From contig CM049319.1 of assembly GCA_026874595.1 (NCBI GenBank), forward strand, positions 55,932,917-55,996,916: a stretch of 64,000 nt of DNA, read 5' to 3'. Below the pieces are notes generated by a model. The model saw only the letters and a program-made list of their open reading frames with translations, was not told the origin of the DNA and made no database searches. A program made the position numbers and the translations under genes. Numbering within the stretch: the stretch's first letter is position 1; every line of letters begins with the position of its first letter. This stretch comes from Sipunculus nudus. Lineage: Eukaryota; Annelida; Sipuncula; Golfingiida; Sipunculidae. Of this stretch, positions 21,301 to 32,888 are shown piece after piece.

Positions 21301-22675
21301 CCAACAATCCTTGGATATATAGAATAATATACTCTAAAGGCCGGCCTTCCATCTACCGATTTATTTTTTGCTTGTCGATATTTCAATCGGCTAAAAATCT
21401 ACAAGTTTCAAGTAACAAGGTTAGTGCCCGCACACCTATTTCATGCACACAGTTGTTGATGGTATTCGTGAAAATTAACTTTAATACCATATTTTTTTTC
21501 GAGAACTTCCGAGAACTGCATGCCTTAGAGAACTACATGCGAGAGTTATGTACAAGATGCTCTAGCATTCAGGACACAAACACTAATTATACCTGTCCTA
21601 TTTCGTTGACACTTCCCTCCCACCACCCTTTCCCAGGTTCTGTGTCAGCTTCTCGCATTCTTCTCATGTTCTTCTTAAAAGGCATGGTTTCCAGCCGTTA
21701 TGGTACCAAATGATTATTTAACCTGACGTTAAAGACACTTTTAGTTTCATAAGTTTAGTTCGATCATAAATCAGAGATATCCTAAAAGAAAAAATTAATG
21801 TCGTTATTGCTGTTACTTAGCCGAGAATGGAAGTATGCTTAAATCAAGTGAATTACAGATGATTATTTCTTGAAATTCGTTATATTTTATTGTATATTGC
21901 TCACTTTGGCTGTATTGAAATTAATCTCTACAGGAACGAAAGAAAAATTTAAAGAATTGAACCCAATCAACATCACTTTGAAGGTGAAAGTAAATAAGAC
22001 TGACATTTTGTGTAATACACAATCTCTGTTTAATTTGATTTCATCATGATTTTCAATTACCCTTTCCAAAAATTCTCGTATATTGCAGTAAATAGGCTAA
22101 AGATTCCGCGCTCTAGAAAGGAGGTTCATAAAATATGTAAGATACGTATAATTTTAAAACATTTTCAGCGATAAATGTCTCCTTATATGTCAAATGTTCA
22201 ATTTTCACTTACACTATATCAGGTTAATTGATATTGGAATTTTTTTCTCAAAATTAACACCAAAGGGGAATAAAAGATAATTGTTTCAAGAAATTCTCGA
22301 AATTGTTAAAGATTGTTTAGTGTTCCTAGTTTAACTATTATTTATATGACATTCTAAAGGTGTTAATGGACAGAGCCATATTTAATGGGACTTTCTGTGT
22401 GACTAAGTATTTGGAGTTTGGTGACTTTATATTTTTTTTTCTGTGTAAGCCTGCCTTGAGAAAGAACGTAATAAGACTAATTTTTTCATCCTAATGAATA
22501 AATCAAACCTTTCGTGAATGCTCTGATTCATCAATAAATATTTACTTTGTAATTAAATTCAATATAATCATAAAAATAATGTTATATTCTCGGTGTTTTA
22601 GAGTTTAATTATACTGGTATAAGATGGAGCTCTCAGATTCCTGAAAATATTTCTCCCAGATATGATAAGAATACA
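21301..22675. other. Non-coding, no supported gene
   Basis: AT-rich; short frames on both strands without motif or splice context. Confidence 0.5.
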
Positions 22676-22704
22676 TGACGTCATGATATGAATGCATGAC
22701 GTCA
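22676..22704. promoter_or_regulatory. Two perfect CRE palindromes 21 bp apart
   Basis: TGACGTCA at 22676-22683 and 22697-22704, each inside an AT(A/G)CATGACGTCA block, i.e. a 21-bp direct duplication carrying the CREB/ATF consensus. The centre spacing is two helical turns, so two dimers would lie on the same face. No adjacent gene is visible. Confidence 0.4.
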
Positions 22705-22930
22705 CGTACATGTGACCACTATGGTCAGAAAACCGGCAAATAAGTATAGAAGGTTTAGTTTTAATGAGATTGAAGAGAACTTAAGACATCGGCACTCTTC
22801 CTTTTTTTGTAAAAAGACGAAACTTATATTGAGCACATTTAAGCTTATGGTTAAACCGATGTAAAGAATTTAGGTTACCCCCGGTAATCTGTAGTCGATT
22901 TCAGCTTACCCTGCGGGTATGAACCTTATT

Positions 22931-23426
22931 TAAAGGGGCCCAATCACCTATACAGCATGTTTAATTAACACGAAAAATAGCTTTTTCCCTTTAAAATAAA
23001 TTTGTACCTGCAAAAATATTGCCCTGAAACCCTTTGTTTACTCCTGTAAACAGGTGTTAAAAACAGTGCACCGGGCGCGATCGCAGGTGTAAACATAAAC
23101 AGCGCGTGTACCGCTCGGGCCAAACGCGTGTCAATTAAGAGATGCTCTGACTGACTTGGCCAAAAAATGTAATACATGTTCCTGCTGGCTGAAACTTCGC
23201 GTGTTGCGGCTCACAATCGGGCCTCTTCTGTTATGGTAAACAGACACATGTGGACTGTGTTTACCAACAGGCAGAGTCATAACAAGGTGTTTAACAGCAG
23301 TATGCGAGGTACTGAGACTGTATACTGGGCTGGTTTTGCTGGGGAAACTTTTGTATAAAGCAAAACTGAACTGATATTGTGAAAGAATAGGCATTATATA
23401 TCCCCTGATTATGTCCCTTTAAGGTT
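22931..23426. mobile_element. MITE, AGGGGCCC termini, subfamily B
   Basis: The left end TAAAGGGGCCCAATCACCTA and the right end GATTATGTCCCTTTAAGG are inverted. The terminal 18 bp match the 55029 element, but the core differs and instead matches 48690-49050: GTAAACAGACACA, GGCTGGTTTTGCTGGGGAAA, CTTTTGTATAAAGCAAAACTG and GTGAAAGAATA. No coding capacity; the three short frames inside are repeat-derived. Confidence 0.65.
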
Positions 23427-23732
23427 ACCACCCACTGCACAGATTAAACCCTCGCAATCTTATGCTTTAAACTCTAAAAAATTCGAGATATAAAAGGTTG
23501 AATCAATCATTGCTGAATAAAATTTTTGCAAAATGTTAATTAATTATATTGTTAACTATATCTATATTGATACATACGCTAGACCAAATCGCTTAACACA
23601 TCATATGTAAGCATAAGATGTATATACATTGAAAAAGATTGAAAAAATAACAATATGAGAAATAAGAAAGAAACTAAACGAATTTTAAGAAATTTAAGAT
23701 AAAAAAGACAACCATTTTAGCGGATAATAATA

Positions 23733-23830
23733 CCGTAGAGGTAATCTGAAACCGCAGCGGTAATCTGAAACCGTAGAGGTAATCTGAAACACTAGAGGTA
23801 ATCTGAAATCGTAGAGGTAATCTGAAGTCG
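23733..23830 (+). repeat. 19-20 bp minisatellite, five copies
   Basis: The unit CCGTAGAGGTAATCTGAAA is tandemly repeated. The following GTCGATTTCAATTACCCCCTG is a near match to sequence at 22890-22915, just left of the subfamily B MITE. Confidence 0.8.
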
Positions 23831-24948
23831 ATTTCAATTACCCCCTGCAATCTTAAGCGAAGGTCAATCTAAAATCGCTACGTCGGGCTAGACCTGCAGT
23901 AGTTGTAGTGAACTCTCACCAGAAGCTGAAGTCCAGGCAGTCAAATACCAAGTTTACAACTTAGAAACATGTTTCAAAATGTCGGGTCTGTGAGGCGCCA
24001 AGCATCGGGGACCGATTACCCCGTGATTGCCCGCATGACATAACAATCTGCGTTCGCCAGATTTTAGTCTAATCAAGCATACTGCTTAATCCTGATTACC
24101 AGAAGACAATTACGCCAGAACCTGGCCGTCCGTACAATAGGGCGTGAGGTGCTTCCCGTCATAGAATCGCTCTTTTAAATTGGAAACACGGAACACCCGT
24201 AATGTCAAATATTTCCGGTTTTTCCAAATAGAATACCGCTCATTCCTAAGTAGCACTGTTAAAAAAAAACAGCAGTTTTGGAAATGCCATTGCTTGTATA
24301 AACGGACTAATTACTTCCCGCTGAGGACTCGAAATCTAAAAAAAATTCATTGAGTTAATGCACGTATTATGTCAGTGCTGGGATGTTATTTTAGTTTTTT
24401 ATCCGATAAGATTGACGTATCTCTCCACTCTTCAGATTTACAGCGTAAGATTATTACTTACGAAAATGCTTTATTACTTTTTTCTTGCATTCTGTTATGA
24501 ACGCCATAATTATATACCTTTTAACTTATACTGTTAGCAGCCGTGGTGTTAATCGAACAGACGCTCAGGGTACAGGGTACTAAGGCATAAACAAATGCAG
24601 GTGCGGGCTGAAATATAGATACAGACAGACAACCAGACAGACAAGCGATATGCTGTTGGTGGAAGCTTGCGAGTGGATGTCATATAACATATATTCCTAT
24701 CCTGAGTCACCCATGACTTTAAAATGTTAGTTTTATTCTAAAATAACTATAAAATAAAACAATATGTGTATATTTGGGTGTTTTACGATTTAAGTTCGAC
24801 TACCATTTTGGAAATATTCAGGAAAAGAATATATTGCTTACTGGTGGTAAAAGTATATATTCCAAATTCTGTTTATATTATTTGTATTTGTAAAATTCCC
24901 TATATATATAATGTTGCTGTCTTTAATTTTTAAATAATGCTCATAATT
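23831..24948. other. Non-coding, no supported gene
   Basis: Contains AGACAGACAACCAGACAGAC at 24626. No gene or element boundary is recognised. Confidence 0.5.
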
Positions 24949-24954
24949 TTTATT
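24949..24954 (-). terminator. Possible polyadenylation signal
   Basis: AATAAA on the minus strand about 115 bases after the stop at 25069. It is weak support for the exon candidate there. Confidence 0.2.
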
Positions 24955-25068
24955 TAAAAATCGAAAGTTTAAATGTTGTTTTTGAATTCTTAGCAAGGAA
25001 AGTCCTATTTTAGAATTCGTTGTCCCTACCATAATCATCTATGTTTGCTTGTTTGTTCAGTGATTTTT

Positions 25069-25231
25069 TTAAATTGAATCTTGTAGCTGAACTAAATCCA
25101 GCAAAGACGCCAGATTGACTATTTCCTTATACATAGACAGTTCGGCGTTCGAGGTGGTATGCGCATTTTTTAAACTACAATATTTTATCAGTGCCTTGTT
25201 CCAGCCGGCCTCCCATCCGAATTTTTCCGGC
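25069..25231 (-). CDS. Weak terminal-exon candidate, unknown family
   Basis: After an acceptor-like CCAAATTTTCAG|G (ending 25232) the frame runs 54 codons to TAA. The product has balanced composition (PEKFGWEAGWNKALIKYCSL and, later, a leucine-rich helix-like NLASLLDLVQLQDS). AATAAA follows about 115 bases on. The same frame is open upstream to ATG 25302. I do not recognise a family, and a chance frame of this length is quite possible. Confidence 0.25.
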
Positions 25232-25302
25232 CTGAAAATTTGGAAGATGTGATGCCGTAACCGAAAAAAATCGGAACAATTATTTAAGCTTTCTTTCATC
25301 AT

Positions 25303-26304
25303 TTATGACGAACATAGCAATCCAGAGGACTAAACAGAAGTGACCAAAATGGACGGAAATATCCGGTGATGTGTACACAAAATCGGCAGGTATGCGGTTA
25401 ATGCCGGCCGGTTGGCGTGGCTTGTAGATCATAATTACCGGCAAAAATCAGCAAAAATATCGGTTATGCTTAACTTTGTGCTCCCATAGATACATGATAT
25501 CAACGAAATCTAGCTTGTCCATGTGTGACGGAGTATGGCCCGAACGTCTGTGAATGACCTCCATTGTTACCTTTGCATATAATTCACATTAATTTAGGCA
25601 ACTAATGGACATATTCATACCATAATTATGGGTATGATTGCATATCCTTGCTTGGCTCTAATTAGCCAAAATTAAAACAAAGTGTACCCTTAAGAGCCAA
25701 CACAGGGGCGACAGAAAGGTAGACATGTATCTTCCCCTTCGACCGGTAAATATTCAGAAGTAAGGAGGGAAAAATGAAACCATAGGTCCGTTTGACAATT
25801 TATGGGGACGTAATCTCAGGAATCTTGGTTACATTGCCGGGAAAACGAAAGTACGTTTGTAGTCAGCAGTCTTAACTTTAGCTTTCTATTAACTCTACTC
25901 AGGTTGTCAAGGTAACCGATCTAAAGGACCATTAGAAAACTATATACTACAGAAATGTAAGATAAAGCAAAGATTGACCATTTTTATTAGTCTAATTTTT
26001 TCTCTTCTTTGACATTTTATTACCCAATTTACCATATTGGTCTTTTTTTATTGGTCTTGAGTGACGTGGAAGTACTTAAAGGATTTCTTATAGTCCGCCT
26101 ATATCTTAAAGAATCAGGAAATAATATTTTTAGAGAACTTTTACAGCAATCAACCCAAACAGGGTAATGTCATATGACGACCATCTCTTCTTTTTAACCA
26201 GAAAGGAGTTATCTGACTTTGACCTTTACATAATTCTGGGATCTGGTAAAGGTCTTATCCTTTCACATCATAATTGAATATGTAAACTGCATTTAAGATA
26301 TAAG
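25303..26304. other. Non-coding, no supported gene
   Basis: No array, terminus or gene recognised. Confidence 0.5.
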
Positions 26305-26345
26305 CAGGGGCGGATTTTGGAAATTGAGGAGAGTTTTTACGTCTT
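26305..26345 (+). mobile_element. Left end of a CAGGGGCGGAT element
   Basis: CAGGGGCGGATTTTGGAAAT matches the family terminus. No right end is found. Confidence 0.45.
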
Positions 26346-27319
26346 TTAAAAAATGTCTTACCTATAGGAAATCTTAGAGGCAGAAAATAGCGGTTAATAC
26401 AGAAAACAGAGCCGGTTTTTGCCTCATGATATATTTTAGCTTGTCCATATTGCGCCATTACAAGCTAATATTTCAAAATGTATCCACACTCTGCGAGGGT
26501 GAAACCCCTCCCTTTCCTTCCCCCCTCTGGTCCCCTTCATTATTCTCAAGTCCTGATAACCTTGCACTCAGTCTAATCGCCCTGAACGAATATTTTACCA
26601 AGGCCGTAGAATAGACTTAGCGTTGCAGTGATGCTTTTATCGTATAGTATTTGAGTAACGCTTTACTCTCAGACTTCTAGTGGCAGGAATTGAATAAAAT
26701 GTCTCTATTAAGCAGATCTCTCCCTAATTTACCGATATATTCGAAATATTCTTACTTTTGAGAAACTTTTTTCATATTTGCCGCAGTGTTCACCGAGTAC
26801 CTCTTTTGGTCAATAATTAAGTTTAACTATCTCAGTTCATTTCTTTTTGTAAGGGGATCCTTTCAGGGATAGCTTATCTGGCCCAGTGTTACCCGGGGTG
26901 CACCCAACACATTTAAAAACTACTGGTACACCCAAGGGAAACCAACTACGCTTAGCACACAGCCCGTTGTCTTAAGTCTCCCAGTGACGTCATAATATCA
27001 TAAGCTTACATTTGGAGTATTAAAATATGTTCAGTCCAGCCTTACATGATATATCCCGATTTTGTCGTCATATTTGTTTCCAAAGTGACACAAAACGGAA
27101 GATCTTAACGTGACCTATATGAAGTCCCGTTACTGCAACAAAACCGTGTTTTGACAGGCACCCATTATATCCATAACAATTTTTAAAGCACTAGGCTATG
27201 TTCACGCGACATCCGTTTCCACTGAATATGATATCGAATATATAGTTATACTGCTTCCAAAACAGCGGTCTGTTAACATTATATCCGTTTTCATTCGCGT
27301 TTCGATCTGTATCGGTGTT

Positions 27320-27323
<4 letters not shown>
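26346..27323. other. Non-coding; one CRE palindrome
   Basis: TGACGTCA lies at 26985-26992. The pyrimidine-rich 26505-26535 may be a trace of a MITE interior. No gene. Confidence 0.45.

Positions 27324-27379
<56 letters not shown>
27324..27379. repeat. (TA)n microsatellite
   Basis: Pure TA for about 55 bases. Confidence 0.95.
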
Positions 27380-27381
<2 letters not shown>

Positions 27382-27514
27382 GGAATCAGTATTCAACTCG
27401 CTTGTAGTGTATCTGGCGGGGGCTTATACCTGCGCTGCCACTTACAGATTCGAATGTGCGGGGCTGATACTTTTCATCAAAGATTCAAAAACACAAAATC
27501 AGTACGTTTTCTGC

Positions 27515-28504
27515 GGCTCTAGGACTACTACCCCCAGACAATTACCCCCCGGACAATTACCCCCGACAATTACCCCCTGGACAATTACCCCCAGACAAAT
27601 CCCCCCCCCCCCCCCCCGGACAATTACCCCCAAGGACAATTACCCCCTTGGACAACAACCCCCCCCCCCCCCCCCAGACAATTCCTCCCCCCCCCCAGTA
27701 CAGTTACCCCCCGGACAACTACCCCAGGGTATAATAACACTTTTAAAGTACATATGTACAAACTAAAAGTGAAATATTCCGATTGTAAGTAAAACAAATA
27801 CCGGTGATAATATATTTCAAACCAAGCATAGGTACATACATCATGTGTATTGTAAAATAGAAAAAAATCCATTACATCAAGTTTTCAGTTTTTTACTAGT
27901 TCTAGGCAATGTCTCTCATATGATTGTATTGTGTATTGTAAAAAAATTGTAAATATATGGTAAAAAGTCCATTATATGAAATATGCTTTATATTGGCAAG
28001 TTGTAAAACAAAAGCTTTGTAAACATATGGTCCATATAACCACCCAAGAGCTTACAATATAATTCCATTCAAATAGGGAATAACATTCATTCTTACCAGT
28101 CTCTATAAGTTATATCATAATAAGAAATTATGATATGATAATGATATTATTATCTAAAGTGATTTTCTTTTTATTTTTTGTTTGCAATTAATTTTATTTA
28201 TTTCTTTGGCATTCTGTGCTACTCATTAGCAACACAGAATATATTTAAATGTATAACGTGTACTTTAAATGTGTAATTTATACCATGGGGGAAATTGTCC
28301 GGGGGGTAGTTGTCCGGGGGGTAATTGTACCGGGGGGGTAATTGTCCGGGGGGTAGTTGTCTGGGGGGTAGTTGTCCGAGGGGGTAATTGTCCTGGGGGG
28401 TAATTGTCCGGGGGTAATTGTCTGGGGGGTAATTGTCCAGGGGGTAATTGTCGGGGGGTAATTGTCCGGGGGGTAATTGTCCGGGGGTAGTTGTCCTGTG
28501 TTGC
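27515..28504. mobile_element. Foldback transposon with minisatellite inverted arms
   Basis: The left arm (27521-27730) holds about 12 tandem copies of GGACAATTACCCCC on the plus strand; the right arm (28285-28497) holds about 14 copies in the opposite orientation. Inverted similarity continues inward past the arrays (GGTATAA..ACAC.TTTAAAGTAC at 27728 against its complement ending 28283), so each arm is about 250 bp. The identical 10-mer CGTTTTCTGC flanks the element exactly (27505-27514 and 28505-28514) as a target duplication. The 490-bp centre is AT-rich and has no transposase. Minisatellite arms and a 9-10 bp duplication are features of FB/MULE-type foldback elements. Proline-rich frames across the arms are artefacts. 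Confidence 0.8.
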
Positions 28505-28514
28505 CGTTTTCTGC

Positions 28515-29527
28515 CAGTTATATTCTTGATTACGAGAAAACAACTTTCTAATTCAGTGAGTATCAAGCCTCTGAAATCTTAATTTTTTCTCAGAAATATG
28601 TACATGTATTTTTATATCCTTGCTCCTATGTATTTTGTACTTACAGCAATAACGACAACTTTTATGTGGGTTGTATCTGCAGCGAGTAAAATATTGATAG
28701 TGTGTTGCCCTTTCATCTTGCACATTCTTCTTGTATTTAATACAAAATATGGCCATCTCACTACAAACTCAGTTATTTTAACAAGCAAATATTGCTTCTT
28801 TGGCATAGCCATTAAATTGTCTTACAGGGACTTGAAAGAACGTATCTCATCGCTTCAGCATATAAAGTACGCGTAAAAAGCGTCTATGCCTTCAGTGCTA
28901 TAAAAGCTTTCCCCGAAAAAAATTAAGATATTCTTTGACATTACACATTTTAAATAGATCATTTCAACTTTTGGTGAAAAACTACGAGAAAATGATAGTT
29001 TTTCATGAGAAGTGGCGCATTTTATTTTTTTTAATAAAATATTATATAGATATTATATATTGTATTTATATATAATATATATATATTCCGATAAAAGTAA
29101 AATCAGTTAAATTGGATCACATTATCCTGGCTCCATTCGATGAGGATCAAAATATAAATAATTTATCAAGTTTACTGAGAGAATTTAAGACTAGACAAAC
29201 AGAAAAGAAAGAATATTATTTAGAATATGTCCAACAGGCCCTGTGGAAGAGCAAAAAATCTTGTCTTTAAAAAGAATCACCCTATATAAATATATTTATA
29301 TTCATAATTAAATCATGAATATATAAAATCGTTGTTTTCAATTATATAGGACAGGGCTTTTGGCATGGTCTGTGTGTGGGGTGAGGATGAAGCATTCGGA
29401 ATTTCAGGTTTTGTATGCGAGGGGATAGGAATAATCCCGAAATAAAAACCTGGCGTTTATTCATTTGGATTCTAATCTAGGAGGTTCTACCGAGATTTCA
29501 TTATATTCTCTTAGAACTTCCGGTGGG
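28515..29527. other. Non-coding, no supported gene
   Basis: The hydrophobic frame at 28598-28876 is matched by overlapping frames on the other strand and has no splice context. AT-rich with TATATAATATATATATA at 29068-29085. Confidence 0.5.
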
Positions 29528-29590
29528 GTTTGAACCGTGTACCTTCTATCCCATAGCCCAACTACTTAACCAGCATAGGCTTACGTTCCT
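29528..29590 (-). mobile_element. tRNA-like SINE head
   Basis: On the minus strand TGGTTAAGTAG fits box A (TRGYNNARNNG) exactly, and 23 bases later GGTTCAAACCC fits box B. The body would extend leftward over 29460-29527. No 3' tail is defined, so only the head is given. Confidence 0.5.
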
Positions 29591-30232
29591 TCCGCAGGAG
29601 CAACAGCAGTGGTCCGATTACAATTCTGTGCTCTGTGCGCACCCTGGTGTTCATTCCCAGAGAACCTTGAAATACAAAGCAGCGGTAACGTCTGGGACGA
29701 CTGCAGTGTATAACCGTTGCGAAAGGAGCGTTATAAAGATTACATCCTACCCGTTTTTCTTTTTCTTTTTTTCTTTTTTTTACGTCGTTGCTTATAAGCA
29801 AAGATGTATAGCTATCCATGCGTATATATCTGCACCTTAATTATTTTAAGCACTTTTCTCTTTTACGAACTTTGTGTTCCGAGCTCTTAACGACTAAGTC
29901 ACGTGACTTCACGAGCCCGAGGCAGAGTCATCAATCTCTTTGCTTCAGGCTAATGTGCCGTACTGTTAAGGAAAGGTTTTCTCCTTACCAATGCCAAGAG
30001 ATGCCCCGAGGCAAACGTTAACTCAGTGGCAATATTTTCATTAGTGACTCCTGTAGAAAATAATGCTACGGTATTTTTGTTCACCGAGAACTAAACAGGT
30101 AACCTAATTTGAAACAGAATACTGGATACAAAATTTAAAAACAGCAATATCATTATATATCATAGTGAAACAACAAGTCCTGGCTCTAAAATTAAGTTCA
30201 GCAAGTTTATGTAAATCTATATTGCAAAATTT

Positions 30233-30236
<4 letters not shown>
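29591..30236. other. Non-coding, no supported gene
   Basis: T-rich (TTTTTCTTTTTTTCTTTTTTTT) at 29754-29781. No gene. Confidence 0.5.

Positions 30237-30262
<26 letters not shown>
30237..30262. repeat. (TA)n microsatellite
   Basis: TA run of about 26 bases. Confidence 0.9.
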
Positions 30263-30263
<1 letters not shown>

Positions 30264-30568
30264 TGAAAATATGAATTTAATTCATAACACCTTTGTTATG
30301 AGGGTTATATTAGCCTTGATGTTAAATTTACAAAAACAGGAAAAATATTTTTTTACTCAGAAAATGGTGGATACGAAAATGTTAAAACAAATGTTCAGAT
30401 ATAAGTAAAATGTTGCATCAATAGAACTATTTTAAACTATTTACATTTTACAGTTTCTTCAGTTGAGAATGGCGTTAATTATACTGATAAACGTAACTCC
30501 AGCGACAGTGTAACAGTGCCCGATTAAGTACACGCGATACCTTGGACGGGTAGACCTTTGGAAGCCCA

Positions 30569-30963
30569 TACTGTGGTTGATTTCGAAGGGTTAAAATTTC
30601 GCGATCTTCATTATTTCAATGTTTTGCGAGGTTTTCATTTTCGCTATCTCGCCATATAAAAAAAAACAAACAAACCATTATTATATGAATTACTCAATAA
30701 AAACTAGACGTGTGCAAATCTTAATAATTTGACAATTGAACATCGAAAGAGTTAAAATAATTGTTCATTAATGACAGATAAGTTTAATGATCTGATATCA
30801 TTGATAATAGCAACCTTTGCACATAAGATGATCTGTATTATAATGTATGTAAGATATAATTAATCTCTTATTCACGAAAGTTTTATTTTATTTTCGCAAC
30901 AATTCTCCTTTCGTGAATATCGCGAATTTGAAACCCTCGCGAACAAAAAAGGGAACCAAAGTA
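30569..30963. mobile_element. MITE of the TACTGTGGTTG / TTCGCGA family
   Basis: The left end TACTGTGGTTGATTTCG and the right end GAACCAAAGTA (TACTTTGGTTC on the other strand) are inverted, 9 of 11. Interior blocks TTTCGCGATCTTC, TTTTGCGAGGTTTTCATTTT (left) and TTATTCACGAAAGTTTTATT, ATCGCGAATTTGAAACCCTC (right) are shared with the 8198 and 45518 copies. 395 bp, non-coding. Confidence 0.75.
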
Positions 30964-31560
30964 TTTAATAGCACCTGATAAAAATATTAATGCTCAATCA
31001 AGGATGAAGAAAAGTTTAAAGCCAGCTATTCATACTCCTTTACCCCAGAATTTGTGTAATTTCTGGCTTATTATCCATAAAAATTAATGAACTGTAAGTG
31101 ATTCCTTTTCCGAAAAAAAAATCTTAATATACCTCTGTGATGGATGTATGAGCATGTTTATCTAGAAGCTGTTGGTAAACAGAGCAATGTTGACAAACAG
31201 AAACACCATGTAACATTAGGTTATAGATTTCATGAATGCGGATGTTAAAATGTCACGACCAGCTTGTGTGTGTTGGAGTCTGCGTTTCCAGCGTCTGGCC
31301 TATTTTTATAAAAGATTTGAAGGGATTATCTTAAGACAATAAACGATTCTCGGAAATATCGATTATCTGAATATGCCCGTCTAATGTTTAGCACAGACAC
31401 AAAAAGAAAACAAGTCTTTTGAGACAATTAATAGTTTTCCACAATTTATTCATTGCTATGTTTCATAATAAGTCCATATAAAAAGTGTGGAATAAGCTAG
31501 GAATCTGCATTCTAATTAATGCAAGCCTCTATCATTCCCTTTTTTCGGCCGATATTCCCC
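30964..31560. other. Non-coding, no supported gene
   Basis: No array, terminus or gene recognised. Confidence 0.5.
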
Positions 31561-31768
31561 AAGGAATTCCAGTGAAATATGGGTCTCTTGTGGTAAGGAC
31601 TTAATAGAATAAGTCATATTTTGCAAGCATGCGCGTGTGAAATGTAAATAGAAAGTGTTTCCTTGAGATGTACCAACTTTTGATTTGAATGATTGACAGT
31701 TGAGACAAATAGTCCCGACCGCCCCGAGTTGCCTAACAGGAGAGCTTCGGTTTGAATATAGAAACAGC
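31561..31768 (+). repeat. Unclassified dispersed repeat, copy 1
   Basis: Aligns with 46586-46803 over about 210 bp in the same orientation. Blocks include AAGG.AATTC, ATATTTTG.AAGCATGCG, TGTGAAATGTAAA, GTGTTTCC, ACAGTTGAGACAA, CAGGA.AG.TTCG.TTTGA and AGAAAC..CCTCT. No terminal inverted repeats or target duplication are seen. Confidence 0.6.
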
Positions 31769-32282
31769 CTCTAGCAGATAAGTGATTCCCAGGTTCTTTC
31801 ACGCATTAGTGACCGTATATTTGTTAATATTTCTTGACGACGTTCCTGGATCCGGATAATGTGCCAGACGCACACCAAAATGAACGCATTCCCTCCTGAC
31901 AGAGGCGAAGATACTTGTTGGTACGCCCCTGGACTGCAGCCCGCACACTCAGTTGAAATCCGTCCACGCTGAGTAACATGTTGTAAAGTATACGTCCATG
32001 TAGTTGGATATTCCGTTCAGAAAGCTATAAAGCTCATAAACTGGCAGTGAGAATGTTTTGCTGCTTTTCCGGCCCTTTCATTGGTTAATAGTCTTTTTGA
32101 AAGGTCTTGATTATTGAATACATGAAGGTCGCAGCGACTGTAGGATAATGATTAAGGATAGAACTTCCGTAAACGAGAAGCGGGGGTTTAAAGGTAAGGC
32201 AGCGTCTACTTCTGGGAAAGAACTGTGTTTTATGTGGCACACACAGAACACTGTATAGTATCAGTGTATATAGTGATACCAT
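31769..32282. other. Non-coding; GC-richer patch 31830-31980
   Basis: A modestly GC-rich stretch without an open frame longer than about 20 codons. No gene called. Confidence 0.4.
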
Positions 32283-32390
32283 TGGCTTTTTAACCGTTCA
32301 TCCGTCGATTGATCGAGGGAGACAGACAGACAGACAGAGACAGGTAGACGCAGAGAGGGGTATAGAGAGATAGATAGAGACAAAAGGAGG

Positions 32391-32434
<44 letters not shown>

Positions 32435-32852
32435 AGAGAGTGAGACGGTGGGAGAGGGACAGCCATAGACAGAGAAAGATAAACACACAGACAGATTCAC
32501 TGGATAGGTTCTAGTTGTACGGTGACTTTCTTTTGAACTGTCAATCCGTCGATCGATCGATCAATCTAGAGAGAGAAAAAAAAAGAGAGAAAGACAGAAA
32601 GAGGGAGACGGACAGAAAGAGAGAGAGAGACAGACAGACAGTCAGAGAGACAGAGAGAGAGAATGGACAGAGAAAGACAGATTTAAAAAGAGAGACAGAG
32701 ACGAAGAGACAGAGAGAGAGAAAGAGAGAGAGTGAGGCAGGAAGACAGACACAGACATGGAGAAAGGGGGAAGTTTAGAGAGACAGGAAAAGATAAACAT
32801 GCTAATAGGCAGAAGGAGACAGAGAGACGGACTGCAAGACAGGTAGACTAAC

Positions 32853-32884
<32 letters not shown>
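32283..32884 (+). repeat. Long purine-rich (GA/GACA)n region with duplicated lead-in
   Basis: Over 550 bases are almost all purine plus occasional C or T on the plus strand, with (GA)n, (GACA)n and (GATA)n runs. The lead-in is duplicated: CCGTCGATTGATCGA at 32302 and CCGTCGATCGATCGATCAAT at 32547, each preceded by CTTTTTAACCGTTCA/CTTTTGAACTGTCA, giving a unit of about 243 bp. Frames rich in Arg/Glu or Ser/Leu here are artefacts. Confidence 0.9.

Positions 32885-32888
<4 letters not shown>

Noticed and set aside
21207-21713. 168-codon frame, the longest in the window
   Set aside because: It crosses a CAGGGACGGAT repeat end and has no recognisable domain or splice context; repeat-derived.
27407-27766. 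Proline/threonine-rich open frame
   Set aside because: It is translation of the GGACAATTACCCCC array in the foldback element; the opposite arm gives the same kind of frame on the other strand.
28219-28566. Two overlapping proline-rich minus-strand frames
   Set aside because: Both are different frames of the right foldback arm; no unique coding sequence.
28598-28876. Hydrophobic 92-codon frame resembling a membrane protein
   Set aside because: T-rich DNA encodes hydrophobic residues by default; overlapping minus-strand frames of similar length exist and no start or splice support is seen.
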